Below are positions 51,527-60,448 of a stretch of 64,000 nucleotides of DNA, in pieces. Source of the DNA: Streptomyces sp. Ru73 (lineage in GTDB: Bacteria > Actinomycetota > Actinomycetes > Streptomycetales > Streptomycetaceae); contig NZ_PQSQ01000024.1 of the NCBI RefSeq assembly GCF_002920575.1, forward strand, positions 19,549-83,548. Direction: 5' to 3'. Both the position numbers and the translations under genes were made by a program. Under the pieces are notes generated by a model. That model did no database searches. It had not been told where the DNA came from and saw only the letters and a list, made by a program, of their open reading frames with translations. Numbering within the stretch: the first letter of the stretch is position 1; every line of letters begins with the position of its first letter.

Positions 51527-52690
51527 TCATGTGATCTTCAGCCGCAGAATCCGGTCGTCGCCCTTTTCCGGTGTGCCCCGCTTGTCCGTCTCGCTGGTCA
51601 CCAGCCAGAGCCCGCCGTCCCCGGTGGGCACGACCGTCCGCAGCCGCCCGTACTTCCCCGCCAGGAACGCCTGCGGCTTCGCGACCGGCTCGGTGCCGCG
51701 CAGCGGGATGCGCCACAGCCGCTCGCCGCGCAGCCCGGCCATCCACACCGACCCCTTGGCGTACGCGATGCCGCTGGGCGAGGCGTCCGCCGTCCGCCAC
51801 TGCTCGACCGGCTGCACGAACGAGGACTTCCCGCCGCTCCGGCCCTCGGCGTCGGGCCAGCCGTAGTTCCCGCCCGGCCGGATGAGGTTCAGCTCGTCCC
51901 AGGTGTTCTGGCCGAATTCCGACGCCCACAGCCGGTCCTCGGCGTCCCAGGCCAGGCCCTGGACGTTGCGGTGGCCGTAGGAGTAGACGACGGAGTCGGC
52001 CGAGGGGTTGCCGTGCACCGGCTCGCCGTCCGGCGTCATCCGCAGGATCTTGCCGCCCAGCGAGTCCTTGTCCTGCGCCTGGTCGCCGTCGCCGGTCTCG
52101 CCCGTGCCGGCGTACAGCATCTTGTCCGGGCCGAACGCGATCCGCCCGCCGTTGTGGATGTGGCCCTTGGGGATGCCCTTGAACACCGTGTCGGGCGCGC
52201 CCAGTTGGTCGCCGGCCGGGCGCTTGTCGTCGTAGGTCATGCGCGCGATGCGGTTGTCGGACGCGGTGGTGAAGTACGCATAGACCAGGTGGTCGGCGCC
52301 GAACGTACTGGCCACGGCGAGGCCCAGCAGCCCGCCCTCGCCGTCGGCTGCCACGCCGGGCACCGAGCCCAGCTCGGTCTTCCTGCCGCTGCCGGCGTCC
52401 ACCTTGAGGATCTCCCCGGTGTCCCGGGAGGCGACGAGCAGGTCCCCGCCGGGGAGCACGGCCACGCCCCAGGGGGAGTCGAGGCCGGTGGTGAGGGTGT
52501 CGACGACCTTCACCGAGCCCTTGGCGGGGGCGGCCGAGGGGGTGCCGTGCGGCGACGCCGAGGCGGAAGCGCCGCGCGACGGCCCGGTGGACGTTTCCGC
52601 CGGGCCGGGGGCGTCGTCACCGGAGGAGCAGCCGGCGGCCAGGAGCAGGGCGGCGGCGGTCAGCGCGGCGGTCGCGGTACGGCGTGGCAC
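51527..52690 (-). CDS. PQQ-dependent sugar dehydrogenase-type lipoprotein (GSDH/YliI fold)
   Basis: 387 residues from GTG 52690 (GAGAGGA eight bases upstream). Lipobox LLLAAGC with cysteine at residue 21, then a Ser/Ala/Pro-rich linker of about 40 residues. The rest is a six-bladed propeller of the glucose/sorbosone dehydrogenase family: LDSPWGVAVLPGGDLLVASR, GEGGLLGLAV, KGHIHNGGRIAFGPDKMLY, GHRNVQGLAWD and GGNYGWPDAEG. The HNGGR histidine/arginine and the late NYGWP are family landmarks of the PQQ site. It would oxidise aldose sugars outside the membrane if PQQ is available; no PQQ synthesis genes are here. The long open frame upstream of 52690 looks non-coding. Confidence 0.9.
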   Translation of the reverse strand: MPRRTATAALTAAALLLAAGCSSGDDAPGPAETSTGPSRGASASASPHGTPSAAPAKGSVKVVDTLTTGLDSPWGVAVLPGGDLLVASRDTGEILKVDAGSGRKTELGSVPGVAADGEGGLLGLAVASTFGADHLVYAYFTTASDNRIARMTYDDKRPAGDQLGAPDTVFKGIPKGHIHNGGRIAFGPDKMLYAGTGETGDGDQAQDKDSLGGKILRMTPDGEPVHGNPSADSVVYSYGHRNVQGLAWDAEDRLWASEFGQNTWDELNLIRPGGNYGWPDAEGRSGGKSSFVQPVEQWRTADASPSGIAYAKGSVWMAGLRGERLWRIPLRGTEPVAKPQAFLAGKYGRLRTVVPTGDGGLWLVTSETDKRGTPEKGDDRILRLKIT

Positions 52691-53004
52691 GGCAGGCGTC
52701 CTCTCGTCGACGGGCGCCCCCAGCACACCACACACCAGCGACAACCGCCCGGCCGTTCCGACGACGGGGCCGCGCCCGGATCCCGCGTCCGGTCCCGCGG
52801 CCGGCCCCCGGGCCCGTTTCCGCGGTCGGCTCGCCGCGATCGGTTCGCCGAGCCCGGTTCCCGGGTAACCCCCGGCCGGGGGGAAGAGTGCGTTCGATTC
52901 GCCCCGAAGGCGCGCGCCCCGCCCTAGTCCGCGTGCTCCCTCGCCCCGTACCCGTGCCTCTCGCCCCGTAAGGCCATCCCCGCCCCCCCCCGTACGCGCG
53001 CCCC
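52691..53004. other. Intergenic stretch, no gene seen
   Basis: 314 bases between the lipoprotein gene and the aldo/keto reductase stop. It holds a perfect CCCCCGGCCGGGGG palindrome (52869-52882), a possible terminator for the reductase gene, and a C-tract near 52980. Confidence 0.5.
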
Positions 53005-53997
53005 TCAGTCCCACGACCCCCGGGCCGGCGGCAGGGCGGCGATCTCTGCGAGGTCGTGGCGGGTGAGCCGCACCGTGGCGGCCTTGGCGTTCTGGGTGGC
53101 CCAGCGTTCCTTCTTCGTGCCCGGTATGGGGACCACGTGGCGGCCCTGGGCCAGTACCCAGGCCAGCGCGACCTGCCCCGGCGTGACCCCGTGCCGCGCG
53201 CCCACCCGGCGCAGCCCGGCCACCACCGGCTGGTTGGCGGCCATCATCTCCGCCGTGAAGCGCGGGTGCCGGGCCCGCAGGTCCTCCGGCTCGAAGCCCT
53301 GGCCCGGCGTCAGCGTGCCGGTCAGATAGCCGTTGCCCAGCGGCATCGCGGCGAGGAAGCCCACGCCGCGCGTCTCGCACCACGGCAGCAACGCCTCCAG
53401 CGCCTCCGGCGACCACACCGACAGCTCCGCCTCCACGCTGCTGACGGGGAACACCTGCTGGATGCGCTCCAGTTGGCGCAGCGTGGCGTCGTGCATACGG
53501 GCGCCGCGGCGCCGGGGGGCCCGCGCGCCGACCGCGCACAGCCCCAGCGCCCGTACCTTCCCGGCCGCCACCAGCTCCGCCATCGCGCCCCAGGTCTCCT
53601 CCACCGGCACTTCGGGGTCCGCGCGGTGCAGCTGGTAGAGGTCGATGTGGTCGGTCTGGAGCCGGCGCAGCGAGGCGTCGCAGGCCCGCTTCACGTACCC
53701 GGGGCGGCCGTTGGCGACGATGTGCTGCTCGCCGACCAGCAGCCCGACCTTGGTCGAGACGAAGGCCTGCGCACGGCGCTGCTTCAACGCCCGGCCCACC
53801 AGCAGCTCATTGGTGAACGGCCCGTACATGTCGGCGGTGTCCAGGAGGGTGCAGCCCCGGTCGAGCGCGGCGTGCACGGTCCGCACCGAGCTCTCCCCGT
53901 TCTGCTGCGACGCGGTGTACCCCCAGCTCATCGGCATGCAGCCGAGCCCGATTGCGCCCACTTCGAGCGCTGCCGCACCGATTGTCCTGCGCTCCAC
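53005..53997 (-). CDS. Aldo/keto reductase
   Basis: 330 residues from GTG 53997, ten bases after GGAGG. A TIM-barrel NADPH reductase with the catalytic tetrad visible: Asp in LLDTADMYG, Tyr in the same segment, Lys in FVSTKVG and His in YQLHRAD. MPMSWGYT near the N-terminus and the closing PGTKKERWATQNAKA cofactor segment are typical of the group related to yeast and plant pyridoxal or auxin-regulated reductases. There is a short Arg-rich insertion (RAPRRRGARMHD). Substrate unknown. Divergent from the 2-hydroxyacid dehydrogenase with 88 bases between starts. Confidence 0.92.
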   Translation of the reverse strand: MERRTIGAAALEVGAIGLGCMPMSWGYTASQQNGESSVRTVHAALDRGCTLLDTADMYGPFTNELLVGRALKQRRAQAFVSTKVGLLVGEQHIVANGRPGYVKRACDASLRRLQTDHIDLYQLHRADPEVPVEETWGAMAELVAAGKVRALGLCAVGARAPRRRGARMHDATLRQLERIQQVFPVSSVEAELSVWSPEALEALLPWCETRGVGFLAAMPLGNGYLTGTLTPGQGFEPEDLRARHPRFTAEMMAANQPVVAGLRRVGARHGVTPGQVALAWVLAQGRHVVPIPGTKKERWATQNAKAATVRLTRHDLAEIAALPPARGSWD

Positions 53998-54085
53998 CTG
54001 GTCGTGCCTCCGTCCCCTCGCCCCGGTCAAGGGCGCTGACCAAACTAACGTCTGATGAGGGGCACTCTTCGCATAGCCTCGGGCC

Positions 54086-55045
54086 ATGGCTTCCGCAGAC
54101 ACCACCCGCGCCACCGATATCTGGCTCCCCTTCCCCGCCGCCGACATCGAGGGACTGCCTGAAGGCCTCTCCTACGTCCAGTGGGACGCCGGCCCCGAAT
54201 ACCCCGCCGATCCCGCCCGCTGCGCCTTTTACGCCGTCCCCTACATGAAGCCCCCGGAGCAGGTCCTGCGGCCGCTGCCGGAGATGACGCACGTACGCGT
54301 CGTACAGACCCTCACCGCCGGCATCGAGCACATGCTGCCCGCCGTGCCGCAGCTGCCGGCCGGCGCCCAGCTGTGCAACGCCCGCGGGCTGCACGACGCG
54401 AGCACCGCCGAGCTGGCGCTCACGCTCATCCTCGCCGCGCTCCGCGACATCCCCGCGTTCGTCCGAGCCCAGGACGCGGGGGAGTGGCAGCAGGGCTTCC
54501 GCGACTCGCTCGCCGACAAGTCCGTCCTCATTGTGGGTTACGGTTCGATCGGAAGTGCCATCGAGGACCGGCTCACGCCGTTTGAGTGTGCGCGGGTGGC
54601 GCGCATTGCGCGCACCGCTCGTGACACCGTGCGCGGTCCTGTGCATCCACTCGCGGAGTTGCCCGCCCTGTTGCCCCGGGCAGACGTCGTGATCATGGCG
54701 ACGCCGCTCACCGACGACACGCGTGGCCTGGTCGGAGCCGATTTCCTGGCCCGGATGAAGGACGGCGCACTCCTCGTGAACATCGCGCGCGGGGGTGTCG
54801 TCGACACCAAGGCGCTCCTCGCCGAACTGGAGTCGGGACGGCTCCGGGCAGCACTCGATGTAACCGACCCGGAACCGCTGCCTGCCACTCACCCCCTGTG
54901 GCACGCTCCCGGCGTGCTCATCACTCCGCACGTCGGTGGCCCCAGTAGTGCGTTCCTGCCCCGCGCGAAGCGGCTTCTCCGTGATCAACTGCAACTCTTC
55001 GCGGCCGGCGAGCCCCTGAAGAACGTCATCACCACCGCGGGCTGA
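54086..55045 (+). CDS. D-isomer-specific 2-hydroxyacid dehydrogenase
   Basis: 319 residues from ATG 54086. The NAD-binding loop is VGYGSIGSAIEDRL; catalytic residues are Arg in NIARGGVVD, an acidic residue in DVTDPEPLP and His in ITPHVGGPSS. The usual glutamate after the Arg domain appears as Asp/Glu in DPEPLP. Reduces a 2-keto acid to a D-2-hydroxy acid or the reverse, most like phosphonate/hydroxypyruvate reductase-type members. Codons in its 3' third are less GC-biased than its neighbours. No partner genes. Confidence 0.9.
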   Translation: MASADTTRATDIWLPFPAADIEGLPEGLSYVQWDAGPEYPADPARCAFYAVPYMKPPEQVLRPLPEMTHVRVVQTLTAGIEHMLPAVPQLPAGAQLCNARGLHDASTAELALTLILAALRDIPAFVRAQDAGEWQQGFRDSLADKSVLIVGYGSIGSAIEDRLTPFECARVARIARTARDTVRGPVHPLAELPALLPRADVVIMATPLTDDTRGLVGADFLARMKDGALLVNIARGGVVDTKALLAELESGRLRAALDVTDPEPLPATHPLWHAPGVLITPHVGGPSSAFLPRAKRLLRDQLQLFAAGEPLKNVITTAG

Positions 55046-55055
55046 CGGGTTGACC

Positions 55056-55126
55056 GTCGCTCTACGGAGTCGTACGACTGCAAGCTGTACCCCGAATCCG
55101 CAGCCAGTCACGCTCCGTAGAGCGAC
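55056..55126. repeat. Perfect 14-bp inverted repeat with 43-base centre
   Basis: GTCGCTCTACGGAG (55056-55069) and its exact reverse complement (55113-55126), starting 11 bases past the dehydrogenase stop. A GTCGTACGAC palindrome (55069-55078) lies just inside. It is in the 318-base gap before the c-di-GMP gene; the remainder of the gap has no gene I can support. Confidence 0.65.
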
Positions 55127-55363
55127 TATGTCCCTGTGTGACGGAACTGGTGTATCGTCCCGAACGGGGACCGGCGCCGGGACGTGGCGGCGCGCGGCGA
55201 ACGACCGGAACCGAGGGGGGCGACGGGCGATGTACGGCCGATGCACCACCGAGACGAGGACCGCTGACCACACGCGCGTTCCGCGCGTTCCCACGGCGAT
55301 ACGGACGCGGCGCGCGCCGCGCCCGCCACGACCACGCCGCTGGACCGCCCGGGGGAGAGCCCG

Positions 55364-58354
55364 GTGACCGCCTCCGGTGCCGTGCTCGCCCAGCCGGCCG
55401 GGCCGCGCTCGGCGAACAGTCTCCCGCAGATCCTGCTCGCCGTCGTCTGCGGCGGATACGCCACGGGCGCCGCGTTCGGCTGGGGCTCGGAGAAACTGGC
55501 CCTGATCATGGGTGACTTCGGGCTCAGCGCGGCGGCCCTGACGGCCGCGGTCTCCTGCGTGCTGTACGCCCGCAGGCACCAGAGCCGCTTTCGACCCGCC
55601 TGGCTGCTCTTCGCCGTCTCCTCCGCCATGGCCGGCCTCGGCAACGGCGTCTGGGGATGGTACGAGGTCGTCCTCCAGGCACCCGTACCCAGCCCCTCGG
55701 CGGCCGACTTCTGCTTCCTGCTCTTCGCGCCGCCCGCCATCGTCGGACTCCTGGTGCTCGCCAAGCGCCCGGTGACCCGGGCCGGCTGGGTCTGCCTCGC
55801 GCTGGACGCCTGGCTCATCGGCGGCTCGCTGCTCACGCTCTCCTGGAGCCTGGCGCTCGCCCACACCACCCACTTCCAGGGCCAGACCGTCTCCCAGAGC
55901 GCCCTGTCGCTCGCCTACCCGCTGCTGGACATCGTCCTGGTCAGCATGGTCCTGGCGCTGCACTTCAAGCGCTCCTCTGCCCACCGCTCGGCCATCAACA
56001 CCGCCATCGCGGCCCTCGCGCTGACCGTCCTGTGCGACGCGCTCTTCACCTCACCGCTGCTGCGCGAGCACTACCGCTCCGGGCAGATCCTGGACGCCGG
56101 CTGGTTCGCCGGCTCCATGCTCCTGGCGTACGCCCCCTGGGTCGCCGCGCGCAACGGCGCCGAGACCCCGGGAGAGGGCTTCACCCGCGCCACCCGGCGC
56201 ACCGCCGTGCCCGCAGGCCCCCGCCCGATCGCCGGGTCGCTGGCCGCGCTCACCCCGTACCTGGCCGCGGCGGTCTGCACCCTCGGCATCCTGCTGAACG
56301 TCCTGGACGGCCGCCGCATCGACCACGTCGTGCTCTTCACCGGCTGTACGGTCGTGCTCGCCCTGGTCGTCCGCCAGGGGATCATGCTCGTGGACAACAT
56401 CACCCTGACCCGGGAGCTGGCCCAGAAGGAGAACCACTTCCGCTCCCTCGTACAGGGCTCCAGCGACGTCATCATGATCGCCGCACCGACCGGCGTGCTG
56501 CGCTACGTCAGCCCCGCCGCCTCCGGCGTCTACGGCCGCGACGCCGACGACCTCGTCGGCTCCGAACTGGCCTCCCTCATCCACCCCGAGGACCTCGGCC
56601 GCGTGGTGCACGAGGTACGGCGGTTCCTCGCCGCCGACCCCGAGGAGGAGCCCACCACCCGCATCGAGTGCCGCTTCCGGGCCGGCAGCGGCCGCCCCGG
56701 CGGCGAGGAATGGCTGAACGTCGAGTCCACGGTCAACCGCCACGAAGGCGGCCTGATCTTCAACTCCCGCGACGTCACCGAACGGGTCCGCCTCCAGGCC
56801 CAGCTCCAGCACAACGCCTCCCACGACGCCCTCACCGACCTGCCGAACCGCGCCCTGTTCACCGAGCGCGTCAGCCAGGCCGTCAGCGGACGCCGCTCCT
56901 CCGACCACGACACCGCCGTGCTCTACATCGACCTGGACGGCTTCAAGCAGGTCAACGACACCATCGGGCACCAGGCCGGGGACGAGCTGCTGATCCAGGC
57001 CGCGCGCCGGCTGGCCGAATCCGTACGCGCCGGGGACATCGCCGCACGCCTGGGCGGCGACGAATTCGCCGCGCTCATCATGGGCGACGGCACCCGCGAC
57101 CTCACCAGCCGCGAGTTCCGCGTCCACGAGATCGCCGACCGGCTCCGCGTCCGGCTGTCCGAGCCGTACCGCATCGACGGCCAGGAAGTCCGGGTCGCCG
57201 CCAGCATCGGCGTCGCCTTCGCCGAGCCCGGCGTCACCCCGGCCACCCTCATGCGCAACGCCGACCTCGCCATGTACCGCGCCAAGCAGGCCGGTAAGGG
57301 CCGCGTGGAGCTGTACGCACCCCAGATGCAGGCCGACGTGGTACGCCGCTCCGAACTGGCCACGAAACTCCGCACCGCCCTGCACGACGGCGAATTCGCG
57401 CTGCTCCACCAGCCCGTCGTCGAGCTCGCCAGTGGCCGGATCACGGCGGTCGCCGCTCAGGCCCGCTGGCGCTCCGCGCAGGGAATCCTCTTCACCCCCG
57501 CCGAGTTCATGCGCGTCGGTGAGGGCGGCCGGGCGGCCGCCGACGACGACGGCGAACGCACCGCCGAGCTGGGCCGCTGGCAGCTGGAGGAGGCGGTCGA
57601 GCAGGCCGCGCGGCGGCACCATGCAGGCCACCCGGTCTGCGTCGCCGTCCGGCTCTCCGCCCGGCGGCTGCTCGACCGCAAGCTGCCGCCCCGGAGCATC
57701 GAGACGCTGCTCGCCCGGCACGGACTGCCCTCCGGCGCACTCCTGCTGGAACTGTCCGACAGCGACCCACGGGTCCCCCTGGAGGAGCTGGAGCGCCGGC
57801 TGGCGGCCCTGCGCCGGCTGGGCGTACGCATCGCCCTCGACGGCTTCGGCAGCGGATACGCCGCCATCAGCGCCCTGCGCCGGCTCCCGATCGACGTACT
57901 GCGGCTGGACCGCGGCCTGGTCGACGGAGTGGTGGAATCCGCCCGGCTGCACAAGATCACCGCCGGGCTGCTGCGCATCGCCGGCGACCTCGGACTGCAG
58001 TCCGTCGCCGACGGCGTCGACCGCCCCGAACAGATCACCGCACTGCGCGCCATGGGCTGCACGCACGGCCAGGGCATGGCGTTCTCCGGGCCGCTCGACG
58101 AGCACCGGCTGCGCCGCGCGCTGACCATCGGCTCGTACCCCGTCCCCGGCTTACTGCCCGAGAGCCGCGAGATGGTCCTGAGCAGCACCGTGCCGACCGC
58201 CCGGCGGGCCGGCGGACCCCTGGAGCCGGGCGGCCCCGCACGGCTCGGAGAGCTGCCCCGGCGGCTCGGCCCGGGGGACGTGCCGGCCGGACCGGACGCG
58301 ATCAGCCATCCCCCGTTGCGCTCAAATAGTGAGACCTCCGTCCCACCCACTTGA
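55364..58354 (+). CDS. Membrane PAS-GGDEF protein with degenerate EAL domain (diguanylate cyclase)
   Basis: 996 residues from GTG 55364 (GGGGGAGAG upstream). About eight to ten membrane segments occupy residues 20-340. A PAS domain follows (NHFRSLVQGSSDVIMIAAP, YVSPAASGVYGRDADDLVG). The GGDEF domain is intact (LTDLPNRALF; GGDEF at 564-568) with an intact inhibitory RxxD, R555-A-G-D558. The EAL domain is degenerate: AAQ at 697-699 replaces EAL, LDGFGSGY replaces DDFGTGY, VLRLDRGL lacks the lysine, and ADGVD replaces AEGVE. So it should make c-di-GMP with product feedback and probably cannot degrade it. The C-terminal 70 residues are Pro/Gly/Arg-rich and contain a TTA codon. In S. coelicolor a GGDEF-EAL gene likewise precedes ilvB. 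Confidence 0.9.
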   Translation: MTASGAVLAQPAGPRSANSLPQILLAVVCGGYATGAAFGWGSEKLALIMGDFGLSAAALTAAVSCVLYARRHQSRFRPAWLLFAVSSAMAGLGNGVWGWYEVVLQAPVPSPSAADFCFLLFAPPAIVGLLVLAKRPVTRAGWVCLALDAWLIGGSLLTLSWSLALAHTTHFQGQTVSQSALSLAYPLLDIVLVSMVLALHFKRSSAHRSAINTAIAALALTVLCDALFTSPLLREHYRSGQILDAGWFAGSMLLAYAPWVAARNGAETPGEGFTRATRRTAVPAGPRPIAGSLAALTPYLAAAVCTLGILLNVLDGRRIDHVVLFTGCTVVLALVVRQGIMLVDNITLTRELAQKENHFRSLVQGSSDVIMIAAPTGVLRYVSPAASGVYGRDADDLVGSELASLIHPEDLGRVVHEVRRFLAADPEEEPTTRIECRFRAGSGRPGGEEWLNVESTVNRHEGGLIFNSRDVTERVRLQAQLQHNASHDALTDLPNRALFTERVSQAVSGRRSSDHDTAVLYIDLDGFKQVNDTIGHQAGDELLIQAARRLAESVRAGDIAARLGGDEFAALIMGDGTRDLTSREFRVHEIADRLRVRLSEPYRIDGQEVRVAASIGVAFAEPGVTPATLMRNADLAMYRAKQAGKGRVELYAPQMQADVVRRSELATKLRTALHDGEFALLHQPVVELASGRITAVAAQARWRSAQGILFTPAEFMRVGEGGRAAADDDGERTAELGRWQLEEAVEQAARRHHAGHPVCVAVRLSARRLLDRKLPPRSIETLLARHGLPSGALLLELSDSDPRVPLEELERRLAALRRLGVRIALDGFGSGYAAISALRRLPIDVLRLDRGLVDGVVESARLHKITAGLLRIAGDLGLQSVADGVDRPEQITALRAMGCTHGQGMAFSGPLDEHRLRRALTIGSYPVPGLLPESREMVLSSTVPTARRAGGPLEPGGPARLGELPRRLGPGDVPAGPDAISHPPLRSNSETSVPPT
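58151..58153 (+). other. In-frame TTA leucine codon
   Basis: Codon 930 of the PAS-GGDEF gene. TTA is decoded only by the bldA tRNA in streptomycetes, which accumulates late in growth. I found no other in-frame TTA in any gene of the window. It lies after the degenerate EAL domain, so a stalled product would still contain the GGDEF domain. Confidence 0.85.
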
Positions 58355-58387
58355 CACTCCAGGTGCGCCGGGGGGAAGGTCGGAGCC

Positions 58388-58429
58388 ATGCGCACCCGAA
58401 TTCTCGTACTTGGACAGCGCGTCGGCTAA
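58388..58429 (+). CDS. ilvB leader peptide
   Basis: Fourteen codons, ATG 58388 to TAA 58427, encoding MRTRILVLGQRVG. Codons 5-8 are Ile-Leu-Val-Leu with a further Val at 12, the branched-chain amino acids made by the downstream enzymes. GGAAGG lies ten bases upstream. Together with the hairpins after it this is a translation-sensing attenuator: ribosome stalling at these codons when branched-chain aminoacyl-tRNAs are scarce should favour read-through into ilvB. Confidence 0.88.
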   Translation: MRTRILVLGQRVG

Positions 58430-58471
58430 GGCCGGGCCATGAAGTAGCCCGGCGCACCGCACCGACGCGCT
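58416..58471 (+). promoter_or_regulatory. Alternative RNA structure of the ilvB attenuator
   Basis: AGCGCGTCGG (58416-58425), inside the leader peptide's last sense codons, pairs perfectly with CCGACGCGCT (58462-58471). Nested inside is GCCGGGC (58431-58437) with GCCCGGC (58447-58453). Ribosome position on the leader would decide whether the outer stem forms. Its 3' arm directly abuts the terminator stem. Confidence 0.75.
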
Positions 58472-58505
58472 CCCCTCGCTTGCCTACCGGCACGAGGGGT
58501 TTTTT
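58472..58505 (+). terminator. Attenuator terminator before ilvB
   Basis: CCCCTCG (58472-58478), CT, TGCC, loop TACC, GGCA, CGAGGGG (58493-58499), followed by six T residues (58500-58505). One of the few textbook T-tailed intrinsic terminators in the window; 56 bases before the ilvB ATG. Confidence 0.88.
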
Positions 58506-58561
58506 GTTGCACCAGCACCGCCAAACCCCATCAAAACCCTCACCTCCGAGAAGAGACGCAG

Positions 58562-60415
58562 ATGACCGAGCAGGCCTCCGGGGCCCACCATCCGCAGCCG
58601 CGGGCCCGTACCGGCGGAGCGCAGCAGCCCGCCACCGTCGAGCACGTCACGGGCGCGCAGTCCCTCATTCGTTCTCTCGAGGAGGTCGGGGCCGACACCG
58701 TATTCGGTCTCCCCGGCGGTGCGATCCTCCCGGCGTACGACCCGATGATGGACTCCTCCAAGGTCCGCCACGTCCTCGTCCGCCACGAGCAGGGCGCCGG
58801 CCACGCGGCCACCGGATACGCGCAGGCCACCGGCAAGGTCGGCGTCTGCATGGCCACCTCGGGCCCCGGCGCCACCAACCTGGTCACCCCGATCGCCGAC
58901 GCGCACATGGACTCCGTCCCGCTGGTCGCGATCACCGGCCAGGTCGCCTCCGCCGCGATCGGCACGGACGCCTTCCAGGAGGCGGACATCTGCGGCATCA
59001 CCATGCCGATCACCAAGCACAACTTCCTGGTGACCGACCCCGCCGACATCCCCCGCACCATCGCCGAGGCTTTCCACATCGCCTCCACCGGCCGCCCGGG
59101 CCCCGTCCTGGTCGACATCGCCAAGGACGCCATGCAGGCGAAGACGGTGTTCTCCTGGCCGCCGCAGCTGGACCTGCCCGGCTACCGCCCCGTCACTAAG
59201 CCGCACGCCAAGCAGATCCGCGAGGCCGCCCGGATGATCACCGAGGCCAAGCGCCCGGTGCTCTACGTCGGCGGCGGCGTGATGAAAGCCGGCGCCACCG
59301 CCGAGCTCAAGGTCCTCGCCGAGCTGACCGGCGCCCCCGTCACCACCACCCTGATGGCGCTGGGCTCCTTCCCCGACACCCACCCGCAGCACCTGGGCAT
59401 GCCCGGCATGCACGGCTCCGTCGCCGCGGTCACCTCGCTCCAGAAGGCCGACCTCATCGTCGCCCTGGGCGCCCGCTTCGACGACCGCGTCACCGGCAAA
59501 CTCGACAGCTTCGCGCCGTACGCCAAGATCGTGCACGCGGACATCGACCCCGCCGAGATCGGCAAGAACCGCGCGGCCGACGTGCCCATCGTCGGCGACG
59601 CCCGCGAGGTCATCGCCGACCTGATCGTGGCCGTCCAGGCCGAGCACGAAGCCGGCCGCACCGGCGACTACACCGCCTGGTGGAAGGACCTCAACCGCTG
59701 GCGCGAGCGGTACCCCCTCGGCTACGACCTGCCCGAGGACGGCACCCTCTCCCCGCAGCAGGTCATCCAGCGCATCGGCCAGCTCGCACCCGACGACACC
59801 ATCTACGCGGCCGGCGTCGGCCAGCACCAGATGTGGGCCGCCCACTTCATCGACTACGAGAAGCCCGCCACCTGGCTGAACTCCGGCGGCGCCGGAACCA
59901 TGGGCTACGCCGTCCCGGCCGCCATGGGCGCCAAGGCCGGCCAGCCCGACCGCCCGGTGTGGGCCATCGACGGCGACGGCTGCTTCCAGATGACCAACCA
60001 GGAACTGGTCACCTGCGCGATGAACAACATCCCCATCAAGGTCGCCATCATCAACAACGGCGCGCTCGGCATGGTCCGCCAGTGGCAGACCCTCTTCTAC
60101 AACCAGCGCTACAGCAACACCGTCCTGCACCGCGGCCCGGACGACGAACCCGTCCCGAACACCGGCACCCGCTGCCCCGACTTCGTCAAGCTCTCCGAAG
60201 CCATGGGCTGCGTCGCGATGCGCTGCGAGGACCCCGCCGAGCTCGACGCCGTCATCGCCAAGGCCAACGCCATCAACGACCGCCCCGTCGTCGTCGACTT
60301 CATCGTCCACGAGGACGCCATGGTCTGGCCGATGGTCGCCGCCGGCACCTCCAACGACGAAGTCATGGCCGCCCGCGGGGTCCGCCCCGACTTCGGCGAC
60401 AACGAAGAAGACTGA
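58562..60415 (+). CDS. ilvB: Acetolactate synthase large subunit
   Basis: 617 residues, full length. It condenses two pyruvates (or pyruvate and 2-oxobutyrate) with thiamine diphosphate, the first common step to valine, leucine and isoleucine. [15 protein letters not shown], catalytic glutamate in [15 protein letters not shown], the FAD-related LGMPGMHG and the ThDP motif [12 protein letters not shown] are present. GAAGAGA precedes the ATG. The regulatory subunit follows 33 bases later. Controlled by the attenuator upstream. Confidence 0.97.
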   Translation: MTEQASGAHHPQPRARTGGAQQPATVEHVTGAQSLIRSLEEVGADTVFGLPGGAILPAYDPMMDSSKVRHVLVRHEQGAGHAATGYAQATGKVGVCMATSGPGATNLVTPIADAHMDSVPLVAITGQVASAAIGTDAFQEADICGITMPITKHNFLVTDPADIPRTIAEAFHIASTGRPGPVLVDIAKDAMQAKTVFSWPPQLDLPGYRPVTKPHAKQIREAARMITEAKRPVLYVGGGVMKAGATAELKVLAELTGAPVTTTLMALGSFPDTHPQHLGMPGMHGSVAAVTSLQKADLIVALGARFDDRVTGKLDSFAPYAKIVHADIDPAEIGKNRAADVPIVGDAREVIADLIVAVQAEHEAGRTGDYTAWWKDLNRWRERYPLGYDLPEDGTLSPQQVIQRIGQLAPDDTIYAAGVGQHQMWAAHFIDYEKPATWLNSGGAGTMGYAVPAAMGAKAGQPDRPVWAIDGDGCFQMTNQELVTCAMNNIPIKVAIINNGALGMVRQWQTLFYNQRYSNTVLHRGPDDEPVPNTGTRCPDFVKLSEAMGCVAMRCEDPAELDAVIAKANAINDRPVVVDFIVHEDAMVWPMVAAGTSNDEVMAARGVRPDFGDNEED

Positions 60416-60448
60416 CCGGCCGGGACAGAAGAGAAGAGACGCAAGCCC

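Noticed and set aside
52691..53539. Long N-terminal extension of the sugar dehydrogenase frame
   Set aside because: Arg/Pro/Gly-rich, upstream of a clear lipoprotein signal starting at 52690.
55127..55363. BldD-type binding site before the cyclase gene
   Set aside because: BldD controls several c-di-GMP genes, but no convincing inverted TNAC-N5-GTNA-like site could be read.
58351..58356. TTGACA as the -35 of the ilvB promoter
   Set aside because: No -10-like hexamer 16-19 bases downstream; the sequence there is G-rich. The ilv promoter probably lies elsewhere, perhaps near 58325.
58355..58561. T-box riboswitch upstream of ilvB
   Set aside because: No T-box sequence or specifier loop; the leader peptide and terminator explain the region.
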